This document shows, piece by piece, positions 1-7,333 of a stretch of DNA of 64,000 nucleotides. The notes under the pieces are model-generated. The model did no database searches. It had not been told where the DNA came from and worked only from the letters and a program-made list of their open reading frames with translations. A program made the translations under genes and the position numbers. This DNA is from Luteitalea sp. TBR-22 (lineage in GTDB: Bacteria; Acidobacteriota; Vicinamibacteria; Vicinamibacterales; Vicinamibacteraceae): positions 1,448,501 through 1,512,500 of the forward strand of contig NZ_AP024452.1 of NCBI RefSeq assembly GCF_016865485.1. The letters run 5' to 3'. How positions within the stretch are numbered: the first letter of the stretch is position 1; every line of letters starts with the position of its first letter.

Positions 1-128
1 CGCACGCGGATGGTGAGCAACTCGACTTCGGCGAGCGAGATCTTGACGTCGCCGCCGACGAAGAGGCCCTTGTCCAGCACCCGGTCGAGCACCTCGACCA
101 GGCCCGTGCTCCGGGGCGTCAGGTCCAT
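1..128 (-). CDS. Gas-vesicle structural protein, GvpA/GvpJ/GvpM family (3' end cut by window)
   Basis: ATG at 128 on the minus strand opens a frame that runs off the window after 42 codons. The visible residues hold the family core: an amphipathic helix (LVEVLDRVLDKGL), then a beta strand (VKISLAEVELLTIRVR). This is the helix-strand pattern of GvpA, which builds the gas-vesicle shell, and of the minor proteins GvpJ and GvpM. The initial MDLTPRS and the 'GGD' turn look more like the J/M branch than GvpA proper, but 42 residues cannot settle it. The start lies 4 bp behind the stop of the response regulator at 133, so the two are almost surely co-transcribed. The rest of a gvp cluster should lie beyond the left edge. 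Confidence 0.8.
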   Translation of the reverse strand, partial: MDLTPRSTGLVEVLDRVLDKGLFVGGDVKISLAEVELLTIRV

Positions 129-132
129 GGCG

Positions 133-552
133 TCAGGCCCCGCCCGGGATGGCGCCGCTGGCGGCGCGGAGGATGCGCGCGATCTCGGCCTCGAGCGCAT
201 GGGGCAGGCACGGCTTGGTGACGAAGGCGTCGCAGCCCGCGCCACGGGCCCGTTGTTCTTCGCCGTTGAGGGCGTGGGCCGTGAGCGCGATGATCGGGAT
301 GTCGAGCGTGCGCGGGTCTCGCTTGAGCATGCGCGCGAGTTCCCAGCCGTCGATGCCTGGCAGCGACAAGTCCATGAGGATCACCTGGGGTCGCAGCGCG
401 AGCGCCTTGTCGAGCGCCTCGTGTCCGTCGGCGGCCTCCTCGACGCGGTAGCCGCGCCGGGCGAGGAAGAAGCCGTACATCTCGCGAGCGTCTGGATAGT
501 CGTCCACGAGCAGCACGAGCGGCGCTACTTGGACGGACGGAAGGTCGGCCAT
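133..552 (-). CDS. Single-domain response regulator (CheY-like receiver)
   Basis: A 139-residue protein consisting only of a receiver domain. It shows the acidic pair (LLVDDYPDA, D17/D18), the phosphorylated Asp in VILMDLSLPG (D61), the conserved Thr in IIALTAHAL and Lys in FVTKP. No output domain follows, so it probably acts by protein contact rather than DNA binding. ATG at 552 starts just before the domain; an in-frame ATG at 588 would add 12 residues. It is the leading gene before the GvpA/J/M-type gene (4-bp gap), which suggests that phosphorylation is linked to gas-vesicle formation. No partner histidine kinase is visible. Confidence 0.88.
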   Translation of the reverse strand: MADLPSVQVAPLVLLVDDYPDAREMYGFFLARRGYRVEEAADGHEALDKALALRPQVILMDLSLPGIDGWELARMLKRDPRTLDIPIIALTAHALNGEEQRARGAGCDAFVTKPCLPHALEAEIARILRAASGAIPGGA

Positions 553-850
553 GGAATGCACGGGAACGCGCGACAGAGGTCGCAGCATAGTGCAGGGTCA
601 GAGGCGCTGGCAATGCTGTAGCGGAAGAATACTCGTCCGTAGAGTCTTACGGATGAGCCAACGCGGACGCCGGCCGCCCGAACGAGCAACGACGAACGCG
701 AGAGACGGAACGTCTGGGGAGGAGGGCCCAGAGATGCGTGCCCGTACGCTTACCTCATGAGTCGTCAGTCGAGGCGAGTGCAAAGCACGACGCCCCCGGC
801 GCCTCGAGGGCACCGGGGGCGTCGTGGGTGGAGCGTGCGGGCCGCGCGGG
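553..850. other. Intergenic region upstream of the regulator/gvp genes
   Basis: 298 bp between the stop of the oxidoreductase at 851 and the regulator start at 552. It holds the strong hairpin at 787-825, and the rest should carry the promoter of the regulator/gvp unit. No convincing -35/-10 pair was found. Short open frames here have no recognisable content. Confidence 0.5.
787..825 (-). terminator. Rho-independent terminator-like hairpin after the Gfo/Idh/MocA gene
   Basis: Two 17-nt arms (787-803 and 809-825) pair with a single G.T-type mismatch around a 5-nt loop, and the stem is almost all G-C. It lies 25 bp past the stop at 851 in the sense of the minus-strand gene and is followed on that strand by GCTTTGC, a weak T run. 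It would insulate the gas-vesicle unit from the upstream oxidoreductase. Confidence 0.7.
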
Positions 851-2314
851 CTACTCGGTGCGGGCGATCGGCTTGATCTCCCAGCCCTTGCGGTACTCGC
901 GGGTGAGGAGCTTGTCGGCGTCCTTGTCGTTGACGAACGTCTCGGTCTTGCCGTCGAACTGCAACTGGCGACCGACGCGATACGAGATGTTGGCCAGGTG
1001 CGGCAGCGCGGAGGAGAGGTGGCCCTCCATGATGTCGCAGGTCAGCTTCTTCGGGTCGTTGGCGCGGATGGCGTCGACGAAGTTCTGGTAGTGCGGTGTC
1101 TCGATGCTGAAGAGCACGAGCGGGTCGCTGCCGCTGTTGGGCGGCGGCGCGTCCGAACCGGGGCCCTTCTCGTCCTTGCTGCGGCCCTTGTACGACTGCC
1201 ACTTGCGGCCGTCGCCATCGACCCACAGCCAGCCTTCGCTGCCGTAGAACAGGTTGCCGATCTTGACGCTGCCTTCCTCGTTGGTGGCCTCGCCGCGGGT
1301 CGCGAACTCGAGGATGGTGCCGTCGGCGTACTCGAACAGCGAGGTCTGCACGTTGGGCGTCTGCTGGGCCGACTCGGGCCCGAAGTAGCCGCCATACGAG
1401 CTCACCTTGACCGGGTGTTCCTGCTTGCCGAGGCCCCAGCGCGCGATGTCGAACTGGTGCGGGCCCTGGTTGCCGGTGTCGCCGTTGCCGTACGACCAGT
1501 TCCAGTGCCAGTTGTAGTGGAAGCGGTTGACGTTGAACGGGGTCTTGGCGGCCGGGCCGAGCCACAGGTCGTAGTCGACCTTGGAGAGGTACGCGGCGTC
1601 CCAGGCCGGTTCGGGACGGGCCTCGGAGTTGAGCCTGAAGGTCTGCCCGGCGGCGAGCGGGCCGTCGGGGTACTTGCCGATGGGGGGACGCGGCTTGAAG
1701 CACAGGCCGCGGGCCATGTAGACCTTGCCGATGCCGCCGTCCTTGATGAACTGCATCGCCTGGCGGACGGCCGGGCGGCTGCGGTTCATCGTGCCGACCT
1801 GCACGATCTTGCCGTACTTCTTCTGCGCCTCGACTTCCTGGCGGCCTTCCCAGATCGTGTAGTTGGAGGGCTTCTCCACGTACACGTGCTTGCCGGCCTG
1901 CAGCGCCATGATCGTCATCAGCGCGTGCCAGTGGTTCGGCGTCGCGATGATCACGCCGTCGACGTCCTTGTCGTCGAGCACGCGGCGGAAGTCCTGCACG
2001 AAGGCGGGCTTGAAGGTCGGCACGTCGGCGAGTGCCTTGTCGTTGACGCGCTCGGCCTCGAGGTTGAGGTCGACGTCGGCCAGCGTCTTGATCTCGACGT
2101 TCTTCAGCTTGGCGAAGCCGCGCTTGAGTGCGTTGCCCTGGCCGCGCACGCCGATGCTGGCCAGCACCAGCTTGTCGTTGGCGCCCTGGATGCGCGTGGC
2201 GCCGAGCGCCGTCGACGGAAGGAAGTGGCCGCCGGCGGCCACCACCGCAGCGGTCACGCCGAGTCGGGACGCGAACTCGCGCCGCGACATGCCATTGCCC
2301 TGTTGATCTGCCAC
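851..2314 (-). CDS. Gfo/Idh/MocA family oxidoreductase, Tat-exported
   Basis: A predicted NAD(P)-dependent sugar or polyol oxidoreductase of 487 residues. A twin-arginine signal (MSRREFASRLG, then a hydrophobic Ala/Val stretch) sends the folded, cofactor-loaded enzyme across the membrane. The Rossmann half includes VIIATPNHWHA and the family's EKP motif (VYVEKPSNYT), in which Lys is catalytic. The C-terminal half is the usual alpha/beta substrate domain. GTG at 2314 is preferred because GGAGG sits 5 nt upstream of it; ATG codons at 2326 and 2335 are alternatives. Exported members are abundant in Acidobacteria and Planctomycetes and are thought to act on glycans, but the substrate cannot be read here. 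A strong hairpin terminator follows. Confidence 0.9.
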   Translation of the reverse strand: MADQQGNGMSRREFASRLGVTAAVVAAGGHFLPSTALGATRIQGANDKLVLASIGVRGQGNALKRGFAKLKNVEIKTLADVDLNLEAERVNDKALADVPTFKPAFVQDFRRVLDDKDVDGVIIATPNHWHALMTIMALQAGKHVYVEKPSNYTIWEGRQEVEAQKKYGKIVQVGTMNRSRPAVRQAMQFIKDGGIGKVYMARGLCFKPRPPIGKYPDGPLAAGQTFRLNSEARPEPAWDAAYLSKVDYDLWLGPAAKTPFNVNRFHYNWHWNWSYGNGDTGNQGPHQFDIARWGLGKQEHPVKVSSYGGYFGPESAQQTPNVQTSLFEYADGTILEFATRGEATNEEGSVKIGNLFYGSEGWLWVDGDGRKWQSYKGRSKDEKGPGSDAPPPNSGSDPLVLFSIETPHYQNFVDAIRANDPKKLTCDIMEGHLSSALPHLANISYRVGRQLQFDGKTETFVNDKDADKLLTREYRKGWEIKPIARTE

Positions 2315-2470
2315 TGTGGCCTCCATACGGGGCACGTCTCGACCGACGGCGCCCGAGAGTCTCTGGTCTGAACCCCGGAGTCTACCACTGGTCGGACCAC
2401 CACGGGGCAGCGGTGGCTGGCCACCCGGACGGCCTTCGTCATCCGGCCGTCGGCCTTCGTGGCGTCAGGC

Positions 2471-2498
2471 GGCGGTCGGCAGTTGGCAGTCGGCAGTC
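2471..2498. repeat. Heptad array (GGCAGTC-type, 4 units)
   Basis: Four consecutive 7-bp units read GGCGGTC, GGCAGTT, GGCAGTC, GGCAGTC. They rotate to GTCGGCA, one base from the GTCGGGA heptads at 39451 and 60784, and are the reverse complement of the GACTGCC array at 54639. Confidence 0.8.
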
Positions 2499-2532
2499 AA
2501 CAGCAGGGGCCGGGCCGGCCGCCCTGTCCTGT

Positions 2533-2617
2533 GAATGCCGCGATGCAGGGAATGCCGACAATGTCGGCGTGGGTCGGGGCTTCCGACATTCGCAGCATTC
2601 GCGGCATCGCGGCATTC
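2533..2617. repeat. Long imperfect palindrome containing GAATGCC motifs
   Basis: Two arms of about 36 nt (2533-2568 and 2581-2617) are reverse complements with roughly six mismatches; both outer ends are GAATGCCGCGATGC. An 18-nt piece of the left arm (GCGATGC-A-GGGAATGCCG) recurs with one change near 10671-10688, so it belongs to a dispersed element rather than being a simple terminator. It has a MITE/REP-like shape; origin unknown. Confidence 0.65.
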
Positions 2618-2630
2618 CGGTCGAGGCGTC

Positions 2631-2673
2631 GCGGCAATGGCAGGCGGGCTAGCCGCCCGCCTGCCATTGCCGC
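2631..2673. repeat. Perfect 18-bp inverted repeat spanning a stop codon
   Basis: Arms 2631-2648 and 2656-2673 are perfect reverse complements, separated by 7 nt that contain the TAG stop of the DUF2585 gene. The right arm encodes its last residues (RQWQAGG). The RNA would fold into a very stable hairpin around the stop codon. It may act as a terminator, although no T run follows, or be an inverted duplication of the gene end. Confidence 0.75.
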
Positions 2674-3251
2674 ACGGCCTCGATCGGGTAGAGCAGCATC
2701 AGGATGTTCAGCGTCAGGTTGTCGCGAATCAGGTAGCCGACGACCAGTTCCATGGTCACGGCCGCGACCACGACCAGCCACACCGGCAGCCGCGCCGCCA
2801 GCACGAAGCCCAGGATCATCGCGGTCACGTCGCTCAGCGAGTTGAGGACGCTGTCGCCGTAGTAGTCGAGCGCGATCGTCGCTTCGCGGTACCGGTTGAT
2901 CACCATGTCGGTGTTCTCGAGCAGCTCCCACCCGCCCTCGAGCAGCACCGCCAGGACGAGCCGCAGACCGACCGGCACGCGCCGCGCCACCAGCCAGAGC
3001 AGCCCGTAGAAGAGGAAGCCATGGATGACGTGCGAGAACGTGTACCAGTCGGAGAGGTGCTGCGAGTTGTCGGAACTGTTCACCGCGGCGACCCACAGCA
3101 GGACGTGGCCGCACCGACAGATGGGCACGCGCCCCATCAGCAGGAGCAGCAGGCCGGTCGCGGTCATCAGGGCCCCGACCGCGGCGATGGTCCGCGTGCT
3201 CGCCAGCGTGTCGAAGGACCGCGCCCATGTCGGTGGGGCAGGAGACGGCAT
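2649..3251 (-). CDS. DUF2585 (UPF0314) family membrane protein
   Basis: 200 residues with four or five hydrophobic segments. It carries the family's conserved blocks: [65 protein letters not shown] and [17 protein letters not shown]. No biochemical function is established for the family; the many polar residues conserved in membrane segments suggest a catalytic or transport role. ATG at 3251 starts directly before the first hydrophobic stretch; the open frame continues upstream through heptad repeats, but that extension is not plausible protein. It is divergent from the helicase at 3459 across a repeat-filled gap. Confidence 0.88.
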   Translation of the reverse strand: MPSPAPPTWARSFDTLASTRTIAAVGALMTATGLLLLLMGRVPICRCGHVLLWVAAVNSSDNSQHLSDWYTFSHVIHGFLFYGLLWLVARRVPVGLRLVLAVLLEGGWELLENTDMVINRYREATIALDYYGDSVLNSLSDVTAMILGFVLAARLPVWLVVVAAVTMELVVGYLIRDNLTLNILMLLYPIEAVRQWQAGG

Positions 3252-3319
3252 GCGCCGAGTGTAGGGGAAAGCCGGGCAACGCCGAACTCGCCGCGCGCCG
3301 GAGGCGCACATCGGCGAGT

Positions 3320-3444
3320 CGCCGAACGCCGAACGAAGAACGCCGAAGGACGGGGCCGTTCGGTCTCCCCAGCCCGGCGGCCGGTGCCCGCCGGCCGGTG
3401 CCCGGAGTCCGCAGCCCGGCGCCCGGAGCCCGGTGCCCGTGGTC
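3320..3444. repeat. Two heptad arrays (CGCCGAA-type, then CGGNGCC-type)
   Basis: Four units at 3320-3347 (CGCCGAA twice, CGAAGAA, CGCCGAA) match the array at 58713-58761. About ten units at 3375-3444 (CGGTGCC, CGGAGTC, CGGCGCC, CGGAGCC and similar) match the array at 12611-12652. Together they fill most of the divergent promoter region between DUF2585 and the helicase and reach to 15 bp before the helicase start. Confidence 0.85.
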
Positions 3445-3458
3445 CGGTACACTGATGC

Positions 3459-4979
3459 GTGCCGTTCTCACACCTCGGGCTGCATCCCAGCCTCACGCGC
3501 GCCCTCAAGGAACTCGGATTCACCCGGCCCACGCCCATCCAGTCGGATGCGATCCCGCCGGCGCTCGCCGGGCGCGACGTCCTGGCCTGCGCGGCCACCG
3601 GCAGTGGCAAGACGGCGGCGTTCCTCCTGCCGATCCTGCAGAAGCTGCTCGCGCTGCCGCGGGGGACCACCCGGGCGCTGGTGCTGACGCCGACCCGTGA
3701 GTTGGCGGCGCAGATCCTCGAGGATCTCAACACCTTCGCCGTGCACACGCCGATCAGCGCCGCCGCCGTCTTCGGTGGCGTCGGCATGGGCCCGCAGGAG
3801 CAGGCGTTCAGGCGCGGCGTCGACGTCATCATCGCCACGCCCGGCCGCCTCCTCGATCACTTCCGGATGCCGTACGCGAAGCTGGCCGGTCTCGAGTTCC
3901 TCGTGCTCGACGAGGCCGATCGGATGCTCGACATGGGCTTCCTGCCCGACATCAAGCGGGTGCTCAAGCACATCCCGCATGCGCGCCAGACCCTGTTCTT
4001 CAGCGCGACGATGCCGGCGCCGATCGTCGCGCTGACGCGCGAGCTGCTGCGCGATCCCGCGACGATCAACCTGGCGCGCCAGGCCGCCCCGGCCACCGGG
4101 ATCACCCAGGCCGTGTACCCCGTCTCGCAGGACCTCAAGGGCGCGCTGCTGACGGCGCTGTTGCAGCGCGGAGTGATGACGCAGGCGCTGGTCTTCACTC
4201 GCACCAAGCACCGGGCCGATCGCCTGACCGCCTACCTGGAGAAGCAGGGCGTCAAGGCGGCGCGCATCCACGGCAACCGATCGCAGGCGCAGCGCACCCT
4301 GGCGCTGGCCGGCTTCAAGAGCGGCGAGTTCCCCGTGCTGGTCGCCACCGACATCGCCGCCCGTGGCATCGACGTCACCGAACTCGGGCACGTGGTGAAC
4401 TTCGACGTGCCGGTGGCGGCCGAGGACTACATCCATCGCGTCGGCCGCACCGGTCGCGCGGAGGCCACCGGCGAGGCCTTCACCTTCGTGTCCAAGGAGG
4501 AGGAAGGCGAGTGGGCGGCCATCGAGAAGGTGGTGGGCAAGCGGCTGCCCCGCGTGCAACTGCCGGACTTCGACTACAGCGCCAGGCCCGAGGTGCGACT
4601 CGAGATCCCGCTGGCCGAGCGCATCGCGGCCATCCGCAAGCGCAAGGCGGAGGAACGGGCGCGAGCCCAGGCCAAGGCCGCGGCCCGCGCCGCGCGCCTG
4701 CCCGGCAGCGTGCGGGGCAGCAGCACCGGCCCGATCTCGCGCCCGGGCGGCGGCCGAGGCGGCCAGGCGCCACGCGGTGACGGCGCCGGCCAGGGGCACG
4801 CACAAGGCGGCGATGCGACGCGCGGGCAGGGCCAGCCGGGCTCGACGCGTCCGGCGCCGGCGATCCACGCCCGGCCACATGGCGGTGGGCGGCCGGGCGG
4901 GCCCTCGCGACCGGCGGGCGGCGGGCGTCCCGGCGGTCCCCGCCGTGGCCCTGGCGGCGGTCCCCGACGCGGCCGCTGA
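3459..4979 (+). CDS. rhlE: DEAD-box ATP-dependent RNA helicase, RhlE type
   Basis: A 506-residue helicase that unwinds short RNA duplexes, typically in ribosome assembly and RNA decay. Motifs in order: Q motif (FTRPTPIQ), motif I (AATGSGKT), Ia (PTRELAAQ), II (DEAD in [14 protein letters not shown]), III (FSATM), V ([10 protein letters not shown]) and VI (HRVGRTGR). The short N-terminus and MLDMGF context fit RhlE. From about residue 400 the protein becomes a low-complexity tail rich in Gly, Arg and Pro (GGRPGG-type), a common RNA-binding extension. The start is GTG at 3459 ([12 protein letters not shown]), the usual position for this family. Transcribed alone. Confidence 0.95.
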   Translation: MPFSHLGLHPSLTRALKELGFTRPTPIQSDAIPPALAGRDVLACAATGSGKTAAFLLPILQKLLALPRGTTRALVLTPTRELAAQILEDLNTFAVHTPISAAAVFGGVGMGPQEQAFRRGVDVIIATPGRLLDHFRMPYAKLAGLEFLVLDEADRMLDMGFLPDIKRVLKHIPHARQTLFFSATMPAPIVALTRELLRDPATINLARQAAPATGITQAVYPVSQDLKGALLTALLQRGVMTQALVFTRTKHRADRLTAYLEKQGVKAARIHGNRSQAQRTLALAGFKSGEFPVLVATDIAARGIDVTELGHVVNFDVPVAAEDYIHRVGRTGRAEATGEAFTFVSKEEEGEWAAIEKVVGKRLPRVQLPDFDYSARPEVRLEIPLAERIAAIRKRKAEERARAQAKAAARAARLPGSVRGSSTGPISRPGGGRGGQAPRGDGAGQGHAQGGDATRGQGQPGSTRPAPAIHARPHGGGRPGGPSRPAGGGRPGGPRRGPGGGPRRGR

Positions 4980-5030
4980 TCACCCGCGCCCGATGCGCGC
5001 GCGGGCCGGTGCCGATCGCGACGGGTGATC
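4978..5030 (+). terminator. Inverted repeat at the end of the helicase gene
   Basis: A perfect 9-bp inverted repeat (GATCACCCG at 4978-4986, CGGGTGATC at 5022-5030) overlaps the TGA stop and encloses a GC-rich inner stem. There is no T run after it, so it is either a Rho-dependent or 3'-stabilising structure rather than a classical intrinsic terminator. Confidence 0.5.
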
Positions 5031-5537
5031 CGCGTCGGCGTCGCGGACCCGCGCGCTCGCCGCACCGGGACGACCAACGCCTCTCATGCCGGACGATCGC
5101 GTGTCGGCGTCGCGGCACTGCCGGATACGCGGCGGGATGATTCTCGCGTAGGTCTCCTCCTACACCGCTGGCGCGTTCCCGCCAGCGGCCGCCGCACGTC
5201 GACGACGCCGCTGCGCACCCACGCACGGAATCCCTCGAAATCAGGCGCGTTTTCGAACGGTCGTGCGGCGCGGCCCGGCTGCGGCATGCCGTGATTCCGT
5301 CAGGGGTATCGCGCTGGCGTCGCAAAGCCGCGATGGCGACTCCGAAAGTCGCCATTTTCGCGCGCACTTACCGCTTGGATGGCCTCCGCTGCTGCGCTAT
5401 TCTCCGCCTGCATCGTCCGCGGTTGCCGACTTTCCGGCAGCGCGTCCGGTGTGTCGCACTCGCGAGCGGAGGACGCCGGCATGTCGACGTGCCTGCCTCC
5501 ACTTCACGCGCCGCTCGCTGCGAGAAGGAGACGTGAG
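5031..5537. other. Leader region of the cytochrome operon
   Basis: About 500 bp without a supported gene. Besides the hairpin at 5333-5358 it contains a less GC-rich stretch around 5390-5450, where the promoter of the cytochrome operon would be expected; no consensus boxes are convincing. A strong Shine-Dalgarno sequence (GAGAAGGAG, 5522-5530) lies just before the first cytochrome. Confidence 0.45.
5333..5358 (+). terminator. Hairpin with T run ahead of the cytochrome operon
   Basis: ATGGCGACT (5333-5341) and AGTCGCCAT (5347-5355) form a perfect 9-bp stem with a 5-nt loop, followed by TTT on the plus strand. It lies 354 bp past the helicase stop and 180 bp before the first cytochrome, so it could end helicase read-through or act as an attenuator in the cytochrome leader. 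Confidence 0.5.
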
Positions 5538-5864
5538 ATGAAGCGTATTGCCACGGGTGCCGTCCTTGCCGCCATCGTCGCCCTCCCGTCCGTGCTGAGC
5601 GCACAGGACATCGAGAAGGGCAAGGCCGTGTACGCGGCCAACAAGTGCCAGACCTGCCATGCCATCGAGGGCAAGGGCAACAAGAAGTTCCCCCTCGACG
5701 GGGTGGGCGGCAAGCTGTCGACCGCCGACATCACCAAGTGGATCACGGCGCCCGCCGAGATGGAAGCCAAGCTGGCCGAGAAGCCCAAGATTCACATGAA
5801 GGCCTACAAGCTGGCTGACGAGGACCTGAAGGCCCTCGTGGGCTACATGGCGAGCCTGAAGTAG
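5538..5864 (+). CDS. Periplasmic monohaem cytochrome c
   Basis: A 108-residue class I-type cytochrome c. A cleavable signal peptide (MKRIATGAVLAAIVALPSVLSAQ) precedes one haem-binding CQTCH, and a Met in the IHMKAYKL segment is a candidate axial ligand. It should shuttle electrons in the periplasm between the inner-membrane quinol dehydrogenase and the decahaem conduit encoded next. ATG at 5538 is chosen because GAGAAGGAG lies 7 nt upstream and the signal peptide starts there. It is the first gene of a four-gene unit that continues 9 bp later with the NapC/NirT-type gene. Confidence 0.92.
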   Translation: MKRIATGAVLAAIVALPSVLSAQDIEKGKAVYAANKCQTCHAIEGKGNKKFPLDGVGGKLSTADITKWITAPAEMEAKLAEKPKIHMKAYKLADEDLKALVGYMASLK

Positions 5865-5873
5865 GGGTGTGCT

Positions 5874-7271
5874 GTGACTGACGGCCGGCCCATCCTTCCG
5901 CGCGCGTTCACCGCGCACCCGCTGGCCGCCCTGGGGGCCGCGCTCACGACGTTGAGCGCGGTGCTCTTCCTGCTCTTCTGGATCATCGAGAGCGCGGGTT
6001 GGCTGGAGAATCCGTACCTCGGGCTCCTGACCTTCGTCCTGCTCCCGGCCCTGTTCGTGTTCGGGCTGGTGCTGATCCCTGCGGGCCTCTGGCTCGCCCG
6101 TCGCCGTGAGCGCGCCGGCAAGGGACCATTCCGCTGGCCCTCGCTCGATCTCACCGACGCGCGCGTCCGCGGCTGGGTCTTCCTCATCGGCATCGCCACC
6201 ATCCTCAACACCCTGCTGGTGACGATGGCGGCCACCGAGGCCGTGCACTACATGGATTCGCCGGCGTTCTGCGGGCAGGTCTGCCACACGCAGATGAATC
6301 CGCACTACGTGCAGTGGCAGCGCGGGCCGGCCCACACCAAGGTGGCGTGCGCGAGCTGTCACATCGGCACCGGGGCGAAGGGCTTCGTGATGGCCAAGAC
6401 CCGTGGCACGGCGCAGCTGCTGCACGTGATCACGGGCAAGTACCCGACGCCGGTCCCGACGCCGCTCGAGTACCGTCCGCCGGCCGAGCAGACCTGCGGC
6501 AAGTGCCACGAGGCGACCCGCTGGATCGGCGAGCGTCGTCGCCTGTTCACCGACATCGGCGAGGACCAGGCCAATACCCCGACGCAGACGCTGCTGACGC
6601 TGCTGGTCGGCGGCACCAGGCCGGATGGATCGGCCACCGGCTTCCACTGGCACGCCAACCCGGGCAACGAGATCGAGTACATCGCGACCGACGAGCACCG
6701 CGGAAAAATTCCCTGGGTCCGCGTGAAAAACGCGAAGGGCGAGGTCAAGGAGTTCGTCGTCGAGGGGTTCGATCCGGCCAAGGGCGGTGAGCGCCGCCGG
6801 ATGGACTGCATCGACTGCCACAACAAGGTGGCGCACCCGTTTGCGGCCAGTGCCGAGCGCGCGGTCGATCGCGCGATCGTCGATGGCCGTCTCGACGCCC
6901 GCCTGCCGTTCCTGCGACGCGAGGCGGTGAAGCTGCTGAAGGCCGAGTACGCCACGCACGAGCAGGCGCGCACGGCAATTGCATCAGCGCTCGAGAAGTT
7001 CTACGCCGGGGGCGAGGGCGCCGCCGCCGGCCCCGTGGACCGTGGTGCAGTCACGGCCGCGTCCCGCGTGCTCGCGGAGTTGCACGGCGCCTACGTCTTC
7101 CCGGCCATGAAGGTCACGTTCGGCACCTACATCAGCAACGGTGGGCACACCGACGCCGACGGCTGCTTCCGGTGCCACGACGACGAGCACAAGGCCAAGG
7201 ACGGCTCGGTCATCAAGCAGGACTGCGAGACGTGTCACCGGGAAGAGGAGATCGCCCCCGCGACGGAGTGA
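5874..7271 (+). CDS. NapC/NirT-type multihaem quinol dehydrogenase
   Basis: 465 residues. Two or three hydrophobic segments (about 15-40, 45-70 and 105-125) anchor a periplasmic multihaem domain. Haem motifs are CGQVCH (a CX3CH variant with Met three residues on, as in NapC/NrfH-type first haems), CASCH, CGKCH, CIDCH, CFRCH and CETCH. The role is to take electrons from (or give them to) the quinone pool, like CymA or ImcH. The start is GTG at 5874, 9 bp after the first cytochrome, with AGGGG upstream. Its place before an MtrA/MtrB-type pair makes it the inner-membrane entry point of the conduit. The direction of electron flow cannot be read from sequence. Confidence 0.9.
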   Translation: MTDGRPILPRAFTAHPLAALGAALTTLSAVLFLLFWIIESAGWLENPYLGLLTFVLLPALFVFGLVLIPAGLWLARRRERAGKGPFRWPSLDLTDARVRGWVFLIGIATILNTLLVTMAATEAVHYMDSPAFCGQVCHTQMNPHYVQWQRGPAHTKVACASCHIGTGAKGFVMAKTRGTAQLLHVITGKYPTPVPTPLEYRPPAEQTCGKCHEATRWIGERRRLFTDIGEDQANTPTQTLLTLLVGGTRPDGSATGFHWHANPGNEIEYIATDEHRGKIPWVRVKNAKGEVKEFVVEGFDPAKGGERRRMDCIDCHNKVAHPFAASAERAVDRAIVDGRLDARLPFLRREAVKLLKAEYATHEQARTAIASALEKFYAGGEGAAAGPVDRGAVTAASRVLAELHGAYVFPAMKVTFGTYISNGGHTDADGCFRCHDDEHKAKDGSVIKQDCETCHREEEIAPATE

Positions 7272-7333
7272 GCGCGGCGAGGGCGGAAGCACGACGACGC
7301 ACCTGATCGCGCCCAGGTGCTGGAGAGGATGAA

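Larger units (their letters stand above)
2315..2648. other. Intergenic region with three stacked repeat structures
   Basis: 334 bp between the oxidoreductase start and the DUF2585 stop, with no gene. In order it holds the heptad array 2471-2498, the long imperfect palindrome 2533-2617 and the left arm of the perfect palindrome 2631-2673. The promoter of the oxidoreductase should be near 2330-2400; no clear consensus boxes were seen. Confidence 0.6.
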
